Notes: generated from the letters alone by a model not told the origin. A stretch of DNA of 47,475 nucleotides from VRUE01 sp035712345 (GCA_035712345.1 DASTAY010000054.1:1-47475); one strand, 5' to 3'; shown: positions 14,749-23,334, counted from the first letter of the stretch. Numbers and translations: made by a program.

Positions 14749-16092
14749 CTAGGCCACCGGAGTTGGGCTCGGTTTCGCGATCGGGAGGCGGACCCAGAAG
14801 GTGCTCCCCTCCCCCTGCACCGATTCGACGCCGATCCGGCCGCCCATCACGTCGACCATCCGCTGTGCGATCGCCAGGCCGAGGCCGAAGCCCTCCTGCT
14901 TGCGCGTCTCGCTGCGGCGGTAGAAGCGCTCGAAGATGCGTTCCAGCTCGGCGGCCGGAATGCCGGTGCCGGTGTCGACGACCTCCAAGATCACTTCCCC
15001 CTCGCTGTCATGGCGGCCGCGAACGGTAACGGTGCCGGGCGGTGGAGTGTTCTTGAACGCGTTGGTGAGCAGGCCGATCATCACCTGTCGCAGCAGGGTC
15101 GGGTCGCCTGTCGCCGCCAGGTCGGCCTCGACGTCGACGACGAGATCGACGTGCGGCGGCGCCTTGCAGGCTTCGACGACGTCGCGGATCGCCAGCGGCA
15201 CGTCGACGGTTTCCCGCTCCGCCGCACCGCGCGACTCTACCCGGGCCAGCGTCAGCAGCGACTGGGTCAGCCGGTTCATCCGCTCGGCATCTTCGCCGAG
15301 CCGTTTGAGGAAATGGTCGCGATCGCCCGGGTCGTCCTTGGCACCGCCCTGCAGGACCTCGATCGCGCTGGTGATCCCGGCCAAGGGGTTGCGCAACTCG
15401 TGGGCGGCGTTGGAGACGAAGTCGGCTTCGGCCAGCTCCTGGCGCAGCTCGTCGGTGCGGTCGCGGAGCACCGCTAGGACGGCCCGCTCGTCGGGCAGGG
15501 AGCGGGCGGTCATCGCGTAGGCGCGGTCGCCGATCCGCAGCGCCGGGTGGGCCGAGAAGCCGACTTCGGAGGCGCGCTGGAGCTGCGGCAGGACGGGCTC
15601 GGGCGGCTGCCCGGAGGAATCGAGCAGGCGGCTGGCGGCGCTGTTGGAGAAGCGGACCGGGCCTTCGTAGTCGACGACCATGACCACGTCGGTGAGGCCG
15701 TCGAAGATCGCGGCGAGCTTGTTGCGGTCGGCCGTCAGCACGCCGAAGCTCTCCTTCAGCGAGGCGCGCATCGAGTCGAGCGCCCGGGCGAGGTCGCCGA
15801 TCTCGTCGGGCCCGCCGGTTTTCAGCGGCGCGTCGAAGGAGCCACCCGCCATCTCGCCGGCGGCGCGGGCGAGGTTGACGACCCGGTGCGAGATCACGAT
15901 CGCGATCATCAGGCCCGAGGCCATCCCGATCGCGATCGCCGCGATCAGCGCCTGGTGGTTGTCGCCGAAGAGGTAGACGGCGCCGGCGGTGATCAGGCTG
16001 ACCGCGGCGAAGGCGGCCGTCAGCCAGAGGCGCATGCCGATTCGCGGCGCACCAGCGAGTGGCGCGGCGGGATTGTCCGCGTGGCGGCGCAT
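14749..16092 (-). CDS. Membrane sensor histidine kinase
   Basis: 447 residues. Two membrane helices at about 20-43 and 47-68 with almost no extracytoplasmic loop suggest sensing in the membrane or cytoplasm. A HAMP-like linker (69-120), a PAS-like region (125-215), the HisKA phosphoacceptor His231 (NAAHELRNPLAG) and an HATPase domain with N-box (LTNAFKN), G1 (DTGTGIP) and G2 (GFGLGLAIAQR) follow. It is transcribed with the response regulator just downstream. AGTAAAT bases immediately before the ATG and no ribosome site hint at a leaderless start. Confidence 0.93.
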   Translation of the reverse strand: MRRHADNPAAPLAGAPRIGMRLWLTAAFAAVSLITAGAVYLFGDNHQALIAAIAIGMASGLMIAIVISHRVVNLARAAGEMAGGSFDAPLKTGGPDEIGDLARALDSMRASLKESFGVLTADRNKLAAIFDGLTDVVMVVDYEGPVRFSNSAASRLLDSSGQPPEPVLPQLQRASEVGFSAHPALRIGDRAYAMTARSLPDERAVLAVLRDRTDELRQELAEADFVSNAAHELRNPLAGITSAIEVLQGGAKDDPGDRDHFLKRLGEDAERMNRLTQSLLTLARVESRGAAERETVDVPLAIRDVVEACKAPPHVDLVVDVEADLAATGDPTLLRQVMIGLLTNAFKNTPPPGTVTVRGRHDSEGEVILEVVDTGTGIPAAELERIFERFYRRSETRKQEGFGLGLAIAQRMVDVMGGRIGVESVQGEGSTFWVRLPIAKPSPTPVA

Positions 16093-16168
16093 GAAGATTT
16101 ACTAACACAATCTTCCCCTCGGGGCGTCGGGTCCGGGAAATTCCGGGCCACGTGGGAGAATCGAACCT

Positions 16169-16891
16169 GTGCGGAGCCTGGTCTTCATCCCCGCCTGGAA
16201 CGAGGAGGACGCCCTCCCCGGCGTGATCGCCGACGTGCGCAAGGCGATCCCCGGAGCCGACCTGCTCGTCGTCGACGACGGCTCCGCCGACGCCACCGCC
16301 GAGCGGGCGCGCGAGGCCGGCGCGCTGGTCGCCTCGCTGCCGTTCAACCAGGGGCTGGGGGCGGCGCTGCAGACCGGCTACCTCTACGCGCTGCGGGGCG
16401 GCTACGACGTCTGCGCCCACCTCGACGCCGACGGGCAGCACCCGGCCGAGGAGGTGGCGCGGCTGCTGGCCGAGGTGACCGCCGACCGCGCCGACCTGGT
16501 GATCGGCTCCCGCTACCACGCCGGCGCCGTCGCCGGCAGCGGCGACTACCGGCCGACCTTCTCGCGCCGGATCGGGACCAGCGTCTTCCGCTTCTTCCTC
16601 ACCCTGGCGACGCGGCAGCGCTTCACTGACACGACCAGCGGCATGCGCGCCGCCAACCGCCGCGTGATGGCGCTCTTCAGCCGCCACTACTCGCCCGACT
16701 TCGCCGAGATCGAGTCGCTGCAGCTGGCGGTGCGCCAGGGGCTGCGGGTCGAGGAGCTGCCGGTGCGGATGCTGGAGCGGGCCGGCGGCAGCTCCTTCCT
16801 GACGCCGCTGCGCTCCGCCTTCTTCATCTTCAAGGGCCTGGTCGTCCTCCTCGTCGGCCAGTTCCGCCCGCGCCACGTGGAGACCGAGTGA
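16169..16891 (+). CDS. Family 2 glycosyltransferase (dolichyl-phosphate mannosyltransferase-like)
   Basis: 240 residues, GTG start. A GT-A fold is shown by FIPAWNEEDALPGVI, VVDDGSADAT (Asp36-Asp37) and the DADGQH metal/sugar-nucleotide motif (86-91), followed by GSRYHAG and DTTSGMRAANRR. The C-terminus has a hydrophobic stretch (FFIFKGLVVLLVGQF). Members transfer a sugar to polyprenyl phosphate or a similar lipid acceptor. The end overlaps the DUF2304 gene, a common partner of such enzymes in surface polysaccharide synthesis. Confidence 0.87.
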   Translation: MRSLVFIPAWNEEDALPGVIADVRKAIPGADLLVVDDGSADATAERAREAGALVASLPFNQGLGAALQTGYLYALRGGYDVCAHLDADGQHPAEEVARLLAEVTADRADLVIGSRYHAGAVAGSGDYRPTFSRRIGTSVFRFFLTLATRQRFTDTTSGMRAANRRVMALFSRHYSPDFAEIESLQLAVRQGLRVEELPVRMLERAGGSSFLTPLRSAFFIFKGLVVLLVGQFRPRHVETE

Positions 16892-17343
16892 TGGGCCTCG
16901 TCCTCGCCGCCGAACCCGGGCAGGTCCACCTCACCTCGCAGACCCGGATCGTCGCCGCGGCTCTGGCGCTCTTCTTCATGCTGATGATCCTCGAGCTGAT
17001 CCGGCGCGACCGCCTGCAGGAGCGCTACAGCGTGATCTGGTTCGTCGCCGGCCTGGGGATGCTCGCCGGCGCCGCCTTCCCCGGCCTGCTCGAGGTCGTC
17101 GCCAACCTGATGGGCGTCCGCAACACCAACGTCGCCCTCTTCTCGATCGTTCTCCTCCTCCTGCTCGGGCTGGCGCTGAACTTCAGCGTGATCATGTCCC
17201 GCCAGGCGGCCCAGATCACCAGGCTCGCCCAGGAGCGGGCGATCGAAAAGGCGCTGGCGGAAAAGCGCGCCGAGGGGGACATCGGCAACGGCGCCTCAGG
17301 CGAAGAGGCTCTCCAGCCTGAAAAACAAGGCCTCGAGGGCTAG
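16888..17343 (+). CDS. DUF2304 membrane protein
   Basis: 151 residues. The GTG at 16888 overlaps the glycosyltransferase stop (GTGA); an ATG at 16891 is also possible. Three hydrophobic segments (ALALFFMLMILELI, VIWFVAGLGMLAGA, LFSIVLLLLLGLALNF) and a charged helical C-terminus (ITRLAQERAIEKALAEKRAE) match DUF2304, usually found beside polyprenyl-phosphate glycosyltransferases. Its last 48 bases overlap the convergent holB gene, with the two products reading the same DNA on opposite strands. Confidence 0.8.
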   Translation: MMGLVLAAEPGQVHLTSQTRIVAAALALFFMLMILELIRRDRLQERYSVIWFVAGLGMLAGAAFPGLLEVVANLMGVRNTNVALFSIVLLLLLGLALNFSVIMSRQAAQITRLAQERAIEKALAEKRAEGDIGNGASGEEALQPEKQGLEG

Positions 17344-18468
17344 CTCCTCGGAGACGTTCAGGTCGAGGCCGCGCCGGGTCTCCTGGACGCGCTCGGCCCC
17401 GCGGCGGGCCCGGGCTGGGTCGAGACCCTCGGCCTGGAGGCGCAGTACGTCAAGCCGGTCGCGGTTGAAGACGACCTCCTCGGCACCGGAGGCGACGGCC
17501 GCGAGGTCGCGCAGCCAGGTCGCGCAGAGCTCGTAGGCGAGCGCGAGGATCTCGGTGCGGCGGCGGCGGCCTACCCTTCGAGCAGCATCGCTGATGTCTT
17601 TGGCGCTGCGCTTGATCCCCGCCTTCGATTCCTCTTCCAGCGCTTCGCGGGCGGCGGCTTCGGCGTCCTCGCCGACAGCTTTGGCGCGATCCAGCAGGCC
17701 TTTCCACGGCGCGCCGGCGCACTGCCCCTCCAGCGCCGCGGCGAGACAACGCTCCACCTCCCCGCGCAGCTGCCGCCCCTGATCGTCCAGAAGCAGCCGA
17801 GCCCGCTCCAGGTCGCCGGCAGCCAGCCGCGCGGCCGCGGCGATCTCCTCCGGCTGACGGGACGATTCCGATCTATATAGCCCTCCTTTCGTCCCGTCGG
17901 CAAGTTCCGCTTCGATGACCGCCGCGGGCAGCGGCGCGAACCCGACCGTTTGGCAGCGGGAGGCGACCGTCTCGAGCAGGCCCTCGCTGTCGCTGCTCAG
18001 CAGGATCAGGTGGACGAACTCGGGTGGCTCCTCGAGCGTCTTCAGCAGCGCGTTCTGGCTCTCGTCGCGCATCGCCTCGGCCGCCTCGACGACGAAGACC
18101 CGCTTGCCGCCTTCGAATGGCCGGTAGGCGGCGGCGCGGATCACCCGCTCGCGCACCTCCTCGACCATGTGCTGGGCCCCGGTCGGGGCGAGCCAGACGA
18201 GGTCGGGATGCGGCGAGGGATCGAGCAGCGCCCGCCGCCGCGCGTCCTCGGGGTCGGGCGAAGCGGCCGCCAGCACCTCGGCCGCGAACGCCCGCGCCGC
18301 GGCGCGCTTGCCCGAACCGCGGGGGCCGCGGAAGAGGTAGGCATGCGAAGGCTCCCCCGCCAGCGCCGCCGCAAGCGCCACACGCGCCCGCGCCTGGTGC
18401 TCGGTCGCCGCAGCCAGCGCTTCCGATTTTTGCCCCACCAGGGTGTGCTCAGTCTCGGCTGCGGTCAC
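17296..18468 (-). CDS. holB: DNA polymerase III delta' subunit
   Basis: 390 residues. It is part of the clamp loader that places the sliding clamp on DNA. The AAA+ P-loop is GPRGSGKR (48-55); further signs are VFVVEAAEAMRDESQNALLK, LEEPPEFVHLILLSS and the ETVASRCQ sensor/arginine-finger region. The zinc-binding cysteine cluster found near residue 60-75 in E. coli delta' is absent. The long C-terminal helical part is divergent. The start overlaps the tmk end by 20 bases, the usual tmk-holB arrangement. Confidence 0.9.
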   Translation of the reverse strand: MTAAETEHTLVGQKSEALAAATEHQARARVALAAALAGEPSHAYLFRGPRGSGKRAAARAFAAEVLAAASPDPEDARRRALLDPSPHPDLVWLAPTGAQHMVEEVRERVIRAAAYRPFEGGKRVFVVEAAEAMRDESQNALLKTLEEPPEFVHLILLSSDSEGLLETVASRCQTVGFAPLPAAVIEAELADGTKGGLYRSESSRQPEEIAAAARLAAGDLERARLLLDDQGRQLRGEVERCLAAALEGQCAGAPWKGLLDRAKAVGEDAEAAAREALEEESKAGIKRSAKDISDAARRVGRRRRTEILALAYELCATWLRDLAAVASGAEEVVFNRDRLDVLRLQAEGLDPARARRGAERVQETRRGLDLNVSEELALEALFFRLESLFA

Positions 18469-19042
18469 GCACCGCCTCCATCACCCGCTCGTGGACCTCC
18501 TCGACCGAGCCCGCCGCGTCGATGACCACGACGCGGTCGGAGGCGATCACGGCGATCTCCTCGTAGGCCTCGGCGACCGCCCGCTGCAGGCCCAGCCCCT
18601 CCTGCTCGAAGCGGTCGTCGCTCTCCGCCCGGCCGAGCCCGGTCTCCGGGTCTAGCCGCAGCAGCAGGGTCAGGTCGGGCCAGAGGCCGTCGGTTGCGGC
18701 CTCGCAGAGGCCGATCACCTCGCCGACGCCGAGCCCGCGGGCGGCCCCCTGGTAGGCGATGCTGGAATCGGAGAAGCGATCGGCGACGACGTTGCGCCCC
18801 GCCTCCAGCGCCGGCCTGATCACCCGCTCGGTCAGATCGGCCCGCGCCGCCAGGAACAGCATCAGCTCGGCCAGCGGCTCCAGCTCGACCTCGGGATCGG
18901 CGAGCAGGGTTCGAATCCGCTCCGCCGCATCGGTGCCCCCGGGCTCGCGGATCGCCACCGTCCCCTCCCCCAGCGCCTCGACCAGCAGCCGCGCCTGGGT
19001 GCTCTTTCCCGACCCGTCGATCCCCTCGAGGGAGACGAACAA
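18449..19042 (-). CDS. tmk: Thymidylate kinase
   Basis: 197 residues. It phosphorylates dTMP to dTDP for DNA synthesis. I chose the TTG at 19042: GAGG lies six bases before it and it gives the family-typical start MFVSLEGIDGSGKST (P-loop 7-15). VVADRFSDSSIAYQG holds the DR-x motif and DDRFEQEG is in the lid region. A longer frame running back into topA is not supported. It starts 8 bases after the topA stop, so topA, tmk and holB form one operon. Confidence 0.92.
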   Translation of the reverse strand: MFVSLEGIDGSGKSTQARLLVEALGEGTVAIREPGGTDAAERIRTLLADPEVELEPLAELMLFLAARADLTERVIRPALEAGRNVVADRFSDSSIAYQGAARGLGVGEVIGLCEAATDGLWPDLTLLLRLDPETGLGRAESDDRFEQEGLGLQRAVAEAYEEIAVIASDRVVVIDAAGSVEEVHERVMEAVRDRSRD

Positions 19043-19050
19043 CGGCTGCC

Positions 19051-21330
19051 TCAGCTTTTGGCGCCGGCTTTGGCGCGTTTGCGCCCGCGCGTCGCCGTGT
19101 CGGCTTGGGACGCCTTCACTTTCGGTTTCTTCGTCGGAGCGGCGTCCTCGTCGCCCTTCGGCGGCGCCTTCTTTTCCATCTCCGCTTTCGCCGCTTTGGC
19201 GGCTTCGCGCTCGGCCCGGCGTTTCTTCATCTCCTGCATCGACTCGCAGTCGTCGTTGAGGCAGAGGTTCCAGGGCCGGCCGCGGAACGGCTGGACTTTG
19301 AGGCGCGGGGTGCGGTCGCAGATCGAGCAGCGTTCCTCGAGCCGGAAGACGTCGCCGCGCTGCGGCAGCGGGAAGGTCTGGTCGCATGAGTTCGGATCGT
19401 CGGCGTTCCAGCCACTGCATCCGACGAACCGTTTGCCGGATTTTTTTGCCCGGATGATCCGCAGCATGTTCGGCGAGCCGTCCTCCTTGGTGCGCCCGGC
19501 TTCTTCGCAGACCTTGCAGGGGCCGAGGATGCGGTCCTCGTCCATCCCTTTCCAGATCACTTTCGCCAGGTCTTCGCGGCTGCCGTCGATTTCGGTCCAG
19601 GTCTTGTGCAGGAGGTCGCGGCTCTCGCCGACCACCGCTCCCTTCGACATCTCCCCGGCGGCGATCCGGTCCATCTCGGCCTCGAGCTGGGCGGTCATCT
19701 CCGGCGTCGCCATCGCCGGCACGTAGTTCTTGAACGCCTCGTAGAGGGCGATCCCGGTCTCGGTCGGGATCGGCGGGTTGCCGTAGACGTAGCCGCGGTC
19801 GAAGAGCTTCTGGATGATGTCGGCGCGGGTGGCTTTGGTGCCGAGGCCGCGCTCCTCCATCATCTCGATCAGTTTCGCCTGCGAGATCCGGCCGGGCGGC
19901 TGGGTCTCCTTGTCCACGACCCAGGGGTCGCCCTCCAGCTGCAGGGCCTGACCCTCCTCGAGTTTCGGGATCTCCTCGTCGGCGGAGCGGGCGTAGGTGT
20001 AGATCGCCGCGTAGCCGGGGTCGACGACGACCGAGCCGCGGACGAAGTAGGTCTGGTCGCCGGCTTCGATGTCGGCGCGCGTGGACTCGGTGATCATCGG
20101 CGGGCTGAAGGTGGCGAGGAAGCGGCGGACGACGAGTTCGTACACCCGCTTCTTCGGACCCTCGAGGGCGCCCGGGTGGACCGCCTGGGTCGGGTAGATC
20201 GGCGGGTGGTCGGTGGTCTCTTTCTTGCCGCGGGTCGGGGTCAGCTCGCCGTCGAGCAGGCCGGCCGAGGCGGAGAACTCCTTGATCCGCACCAGCGAGG
20301 AGACCAGCTCCCGCACCGGCAGCGAGGACGGGTAGACGGTGTTGTCCGTGCGCGGGTAGGAGATGAAGCCGTCCATGTAGAGGTCCTCGGCGATCCGCAT
20401 CGCGCTGGCGGGAGTGATGCCGAGGCGGCTGGAGGCGTCGGTCGAGAAGGCGGTGGTGTTGTATGGGGTCGGCGGCTTGCGCGTGTTCTTGCGCGCCGTC
20501 ACCGATTTCACCGTGCCCGGGTTCGAAGTGCCGGCGAGGGCCGCGTCGGCCTCGGCTTTCTCCCAGAATTTGTCGACGGTGTGGTGCGCCTCGAAGCTGC
20601 CGTCGGGGTGCTGGAACTTGGCGAAGACTTCCCAGAAGGGTTTCGCCACGTGGGCGCGCCGCTCCATCTCGCGCTCGACGATCAGGCCGAGGGTCGGGCT
20701 CTGGACACGGCCGACCGAGAGGAAGTTGGAGCCGAAGCGGCGGCTGGCGAGCGAGACGGCGCGGGTCAGCGTCGCGCCCCAGAGCAGGTCGATGTCCTGC
20801 CGGGCCGCGCCGGCGTTGGCGAGCGGGTATGAGAGCTCGTCGAGCTCGCCGAAGGCGCGCTCGATCTCCTCTTTGGTCAGGGCCGAGTAGCGGGCCCGCT
20901 TGATCCTCAGCGTCCCGTCAGCGGTGCCCTCGCGTGAGCCGAGCTCGGGGTTGGCGTCGAGCATCTCCTCCAAGGCCTCGAGGCCGATCAGCTCCCCCTC
21001 GCGGTCGAAGTCGGTGGCGATCACCAGGTCGTCCGCCCCTTTGGCCAGTTTCTTGATCGCTTTGACGACGTTCTTGTCGGTCGGTTCCTTGATCAGGTCG
21101 GCGTCGATCAGGTCGTGCAGGTCGGTCTTCTGCCAGTTCGAATAGCCCTCGGGGAAGGCCGGGCCGAGCACGTGGCCCTTGAGGCCGATGGTCATCTGCT
21201 CGTTGCCCTCGGCGTCGGTCCAGGTGTAGAAGGGGACTTTGTAGGTTTTGTCCGCCTTCGCCTCGTTGCGGCCGAGGATGTCGGCGATCTTCTTGGCGCT
21301 GTTGTTCTTCTCGGTGACGATCAGTCGCAT
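19051..21330 (-). CDS. topA: DNA topoisomerase I, archaeal-type
   Basis: 759 residues. Type IA topoisomerase that relaxes negative supercoils. The N-terminal Toprim domain starts MRLIVTEKNNSAKKIADILG and includes DFDREGE (107-113). The active-site Tyr325 is in GFISYPRTDN. Zinc-ribbon-like cysteines follow after about residue 600 (CKVCEEAG, CSICDRTP, LCLNDDCESM), and the C-terminal tail is very rich in Lys and Ala. The N-terminus and compact length are closer to haloarchaeal TopA than to the usual actinobacterial enzyme of about 900 residues. Basic tails of this kind raise processivity in actinobacteria (known); that this one does so is inferred. Confidence 0.9.
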   Translation of the reverse strand: MRLIVTEKNNSAKKIADILGRNEAKADKTYKVPFYTWTDAEGNEQMTIGLKGHVLGPAFPEGYSNWQKTDLHDLIDADLIKEPTDKNVVKAIKKLAKGADDLVIATDFDREGELIGLEALEEMLDANPELGSREGTADGTLRIKRARYSALTKEEIERAFGELDELSYPLANAGAARQDIDLLWGATLTRAVSLASRRFGSNFLSVGRVQSPTLGLIVEREMERRAHVAKPFWEVFAKFQHPDGSFEAHHTVDKFWEKAEADAALAGTSNPGTVKSVTARKNTRKPPTPYNTTAFSTDASSRLGITPASAMRIAEDLYMDGFISYPRTDNTVYPSSLPVRELVSSLVRIKEFSASAGLLDGELTPTRGKKETTDHPPIYPTQAVHPGALEGPKKRVYELVVRRFLATFSPPMITESTRADIEAGDQTYFVRGSVVVDPGYAAIYTYARSADEEIPKLEEGQALQLEGDPWVVDKETQPPGRISQAKLIEMMEERGLGTKATRADIIQKLFDRGYVYGNPPIPTETGIALYEAFKNYVPAMATPEMTAQLEAEMDRIAAGEMSKGAVVGESRDLLHKTWTEIDGSREDLAKVIWKGMDEDRILGPCKVCEEAGRTKEDGSPNMLRIIRAKKSGKRFVGCSGWNADDPNSCDQTFPLPQRGDVFRLEERCSICDRTPRLKVQPFRGRPWNLCLNDDCESMQEMKKRRAEREAAKAAKAEMEKKAPPKGDEDAAPTKKPKVKASQADTATRGRKRAKAGAKS

Positions 21331-21388
21331 GGGGCGGCGAGGGTAGCAGGGGCGTTCGGCGACCCTGCCGGGCCTCTAACCTGTGGCC

Positions 21389-22138
21389 ATGCCCGCTCAG
21401 GCCTACGCCGGCAAGGAGTGCGTCTGCCAACTCCGCAAGGGGATCTGCGACCAATCGTGCGTGCGCGACATGCTCGAGACCCCGTTCTACATCGCCTGCC
21501 TGAAACTGAAAGGACGGCGCTGCGTGGTGGTCGGCGGCGGCGACATCGGCCTCGAGAAGGTCGAGGGGCTGCTCGCCTGCGACGCCGACGTCACCCTGAT
21601 CGCGCCGGTCGCCCACCCCGAGCTGGAATCGCTGGCGGCGGAGGGCTCGATCGAGTGGGAGCGGCGCGCCTACGCCGGCGCGGCCGACCTCGAGGGAGTC
21701 TTCATGGCGATCGCCTGCACCGACGACACCGACGTCAACATCGCCGTCTTCGACGACGCCGAGAAGCGGGCGATGCTGGTCAACATCGTCGACGTGCCGC
21801 CGCTGTGCAACTTCATCCTGCCGGCGATCGTGCGCACCGGCCCGCTGGCGATCGCGATCTCGACCGCCGGCGCCTCCCCCGCCCTGGCGAAGCGGATGAA
21901 GCGCGAGGTCGCCGAGCTGTTCGGCGAGGAGTACGCGCGCCTTGCGGTGATCCTCAACGACGCCCGCGGCTGGGCGAAGGGGACGCTGCCGACCTACCAG
22001 GACCGCAAGGAGTTCTTCGAGGGGATAGTCAAAGGCGACCCCGACCCGGTCGAGCTGCTGCGCGACGGCCAGGAGACGCAGGTCCTGGCGCTGATCGAGG
22101 CCGCCAAGGAGCGCGCAGCCTCAGCCCTGGCGACTTAG
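21389..22138 (+). CDS. Precorrin-2 dehydrogenase / sirohydrochlorin ferrochelatase
   Basis: 249 residues. It oxidises precorrin-2 with NAD and may insert iron to make siroheme (CysG N-terminal / Met8p family). The Rossmann motif is VVVGGGDIGLEKVEGLL, followed by the conserved NIVDVPPLCNFILPA and STAGASPALAKRMK segments. There is no uroporphyrinogen methyltransferase domain. The first 30 residues are an unusual extension with four cysteines (KECVCQLRKGICDQSC), whose codons have the GC3 of real coding. A GTG at 21383 or an ATG giving MLETPFYIACLKL are alternative starts. No ribosome site is seen. Confidence 0.82.
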   Translation: MPAQAYAGKECVCQLRKGICDQSCVRDMLETPFYIACLKLKGRRCVVVGGGDIGLEKVEGLLACDADVTLIAPVAHPELESLAAEGSIEWERRAYAGAADLEGVFMAIACTDDTDVNIAVFDDAEKRAMLVNIVDVPPLCNFILPAIVRTGPLAIAISTAGASPALAKRMKREVAELFGEEYARLAVILNDARGWAKGTLPTYQDRKEFFEGIVKGDPDPVELLRDGQETQVLALIEAAKERAASALAT

Positions 22139-22163
22139 TCGCACATATTGCGACTAAGTCGCC
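22129..22163. terminator. Perfect 14-bp palindrome between convergent genes
   Basis: GGCGACTTAGTCGC (22129-22142) and GCGACTAAGTCGCC (22150-22163) are exact inverse copies around ACATATT. The siroheme gene stop lies in the left arm, and the MarR stop begins three bases after the right arm. It is a likely bidirectional terminator without U-tract. Confidence 0.75.
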
Positions 22164-22165
22164 AC

Positions 22166-22663
22166 TCAGGGTGCGCCGCAGGCTGAGCCGCGCACGCGGT
22201 CCAGCGCGTCGCGCAGGTCGCGCGCCTGGGCGGCGCTGAGGCTCGCCGCGAAGGAGCTCTTCAGCTCGGCGACGACCACCGGCCGCATCTCGGCGAGCAT
22301 CTCCGCCCCGGCGGGCAGCAGGGTCGCGTAGCTGACGCGGCGATCGGTCTCGCAGAAGGTGCGCTCCATCAGCCCGGCTTTGATCAGGCGGTCGACGAGC
22401 TTGGTCAGGCCGCCGCGGGTGATCACCAGCGCCTCGGCCAGGTCGCCCATCTTCATGCGCCGCTCCGGCGCCTCGGCGACCGCGGCAAGGACCTCGTACC
22501 AGGGCAGCGGCGGGAAGTCGGCGGCGGCCAGCGCGTCCTGCAGCCGTTGCGAGACCGCGGCGTGGGTGCGGGCAAGGGCGCCCCAGGCTTCGCCATGCGC
22601 GCTGCGCGCCGGCGCCGTGCCGTCAAGCGCGGCGGGAGGAGCTGCGATGGCCTGATCGGGCAT
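22166..22663 (-). CDS. MarR-family transcriptional regulator
   Basis: 165 residues from the ATG at 22663 (MPDQAIAAPP). The winged helix is recognisable (MGDLAEALVITRGGLTKLVD, then LIKAGLMERTFCETDRRVSY). MarR dimers usually repress a neighbour until a small ligand or oxidant binds. It is divergent from YceI and a flavin reductase, its likely targets. A TTGACC-17-GACAAT promoter (22693-22698 and 22670-22675) ends six bases before the ATG, so the transcript may be leaderless. A longer frame to 22747 would swallow this promoter and was rejected. Confidence 0.87.
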   Translation of the reverse strand: MPDQAIAAPPAALDGTAPARSAHGEAWGALARTHAAVSQRLQDALAAADFPPLPWYEVLAAVAEAPERRMKMGDLAEALVITRGGLTKLVDRLIKAGLMERTFCETDRRVSYATLLPAGAEMLAEMRPVVVAELKSSFAASLSAAQARDLRDALDRVRGSACGAP

Positions 22664-22692
22664 GTCTCGATTGTCCCAGACGAACATTGTCG

Positions 22693-22729
22693 GGTCAATA
22701 GTTGACGTGTTAACTACTTCTGCTACGAT
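22693..22729. promoter_or_regulatory. Overlapping divergent promoters and MarR operator candidate
   Basis: GTCAA-TAG-TTGAC (22694-22706) is a perfect inverted repeat. It overlaps TAGTTGACGTGTTAACTA (22700-22717), whose outer five bases per arm match. The yceI-side promoter is TTGACG (22702-22707), 16 bases, TACGAT (22724-22729); the marR -35 (22693-22698) is on the other strand. One bound dimer could block both. Confidence 0.55.
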
Positions 22730-22780
22730 TGTTTCTGTGTCAATCATTTTTCAGGCAACCGAGTTCAGGAAGGCAGGCCA

Positions 22781-23332
22781 ATGAGCACCCAGACCGTCCG
22801 GCAACAGATCCCCACGGGCACCTACGCGGTCGACCCGGTCCACTCTTCGATCGGATTTGCCGTCGTCCACAACGGCGTATCCGCCTTTCGTAGCGGCTTC
22901 GCCGACTACGAGGCGACGCTCAGCGGCGGCGAGAGGCCGCGGCTCGAGGGCAAGGTCGAGGTGGCGAGCATCGAGATCGACGAGCCCAACCTGAAGGGCC
23001 ATCTCCTCTCCCCCGAGTTCTTCGACGCCGAGCGCTTCCCGCAGCTGCGCTTCTCCTCGACCGAGCTGAACGTCGCCGACGACGGCGCCGCGACGCTCCG
23101 TGGTGAGCTCGAGATCCGCGGCGAGACGCGCGAGGTCGAGGCAAGCGGTCGGGTCGTCCCGCTCGGCGCCGATCTCGCCGGCAAGGCGCGCGTCGGGCTC
23201 TCGCTCGCGGCAGGGGTGGACCGGCGCGATTTCGGGCTCGACTGGCAGGCCGAGCTGCCCAGCGGCGGCGAGGTGCTGGACTGGCGGGTCGAGATCGCGG
23301 TCGAGCTCGAGCTGGCCGCGGGGGACGAGTAG
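22781..23332 (+). CDS. YceI-family lipid-binding protein
   Basis: 183 residues, start ATG after AGGAAGG. YceI domains are lipocalin-like barrels that bind isoprenoid chains. Typical segments are GTYAVDPVHSSIGFAVVHNG, then HLLSPEFFDAERFPQLRF and DRRDFGLDWQ. No signal peptide is evident, so this copy is probably cytoplasmic. It forms an operon with the flavin reductase two bases downstream and is divergent from the MarR gene, which suggests induction by a stress or small molecule. Confidence 0.9.
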   Translation: MSTQTVRQQIPTGTYAVDPVHSSIGFAVVHNGVSAFRSGFADYEATLSGGERPRLEGKVEVASIEIDEPNLKGHLLSPEFFDAERFPQLRFSSTELNVADDGAATLRGELEIRGETREVEASGRVVPLGADLAGKARVGLSLAAGVDRRDFGLDWQAELPSGGEVLDWRVEIAVELELAAGDE

Positions 23333-23334
23333 CG

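Noticed and set aside
19043..19420. Long N-terminal extension of thymidylate kinase
   Set aside because: It lies antiparallel-free but out of frame over the topA 3' coding region; the TTG at 19042 gives the family-typical start.
22664..22747. N-terminally longer MarR protein from 22747
   Set aside because: The extra 28 codons cover a good TTGACC-17-GACAAT promoter and the operator repeats.
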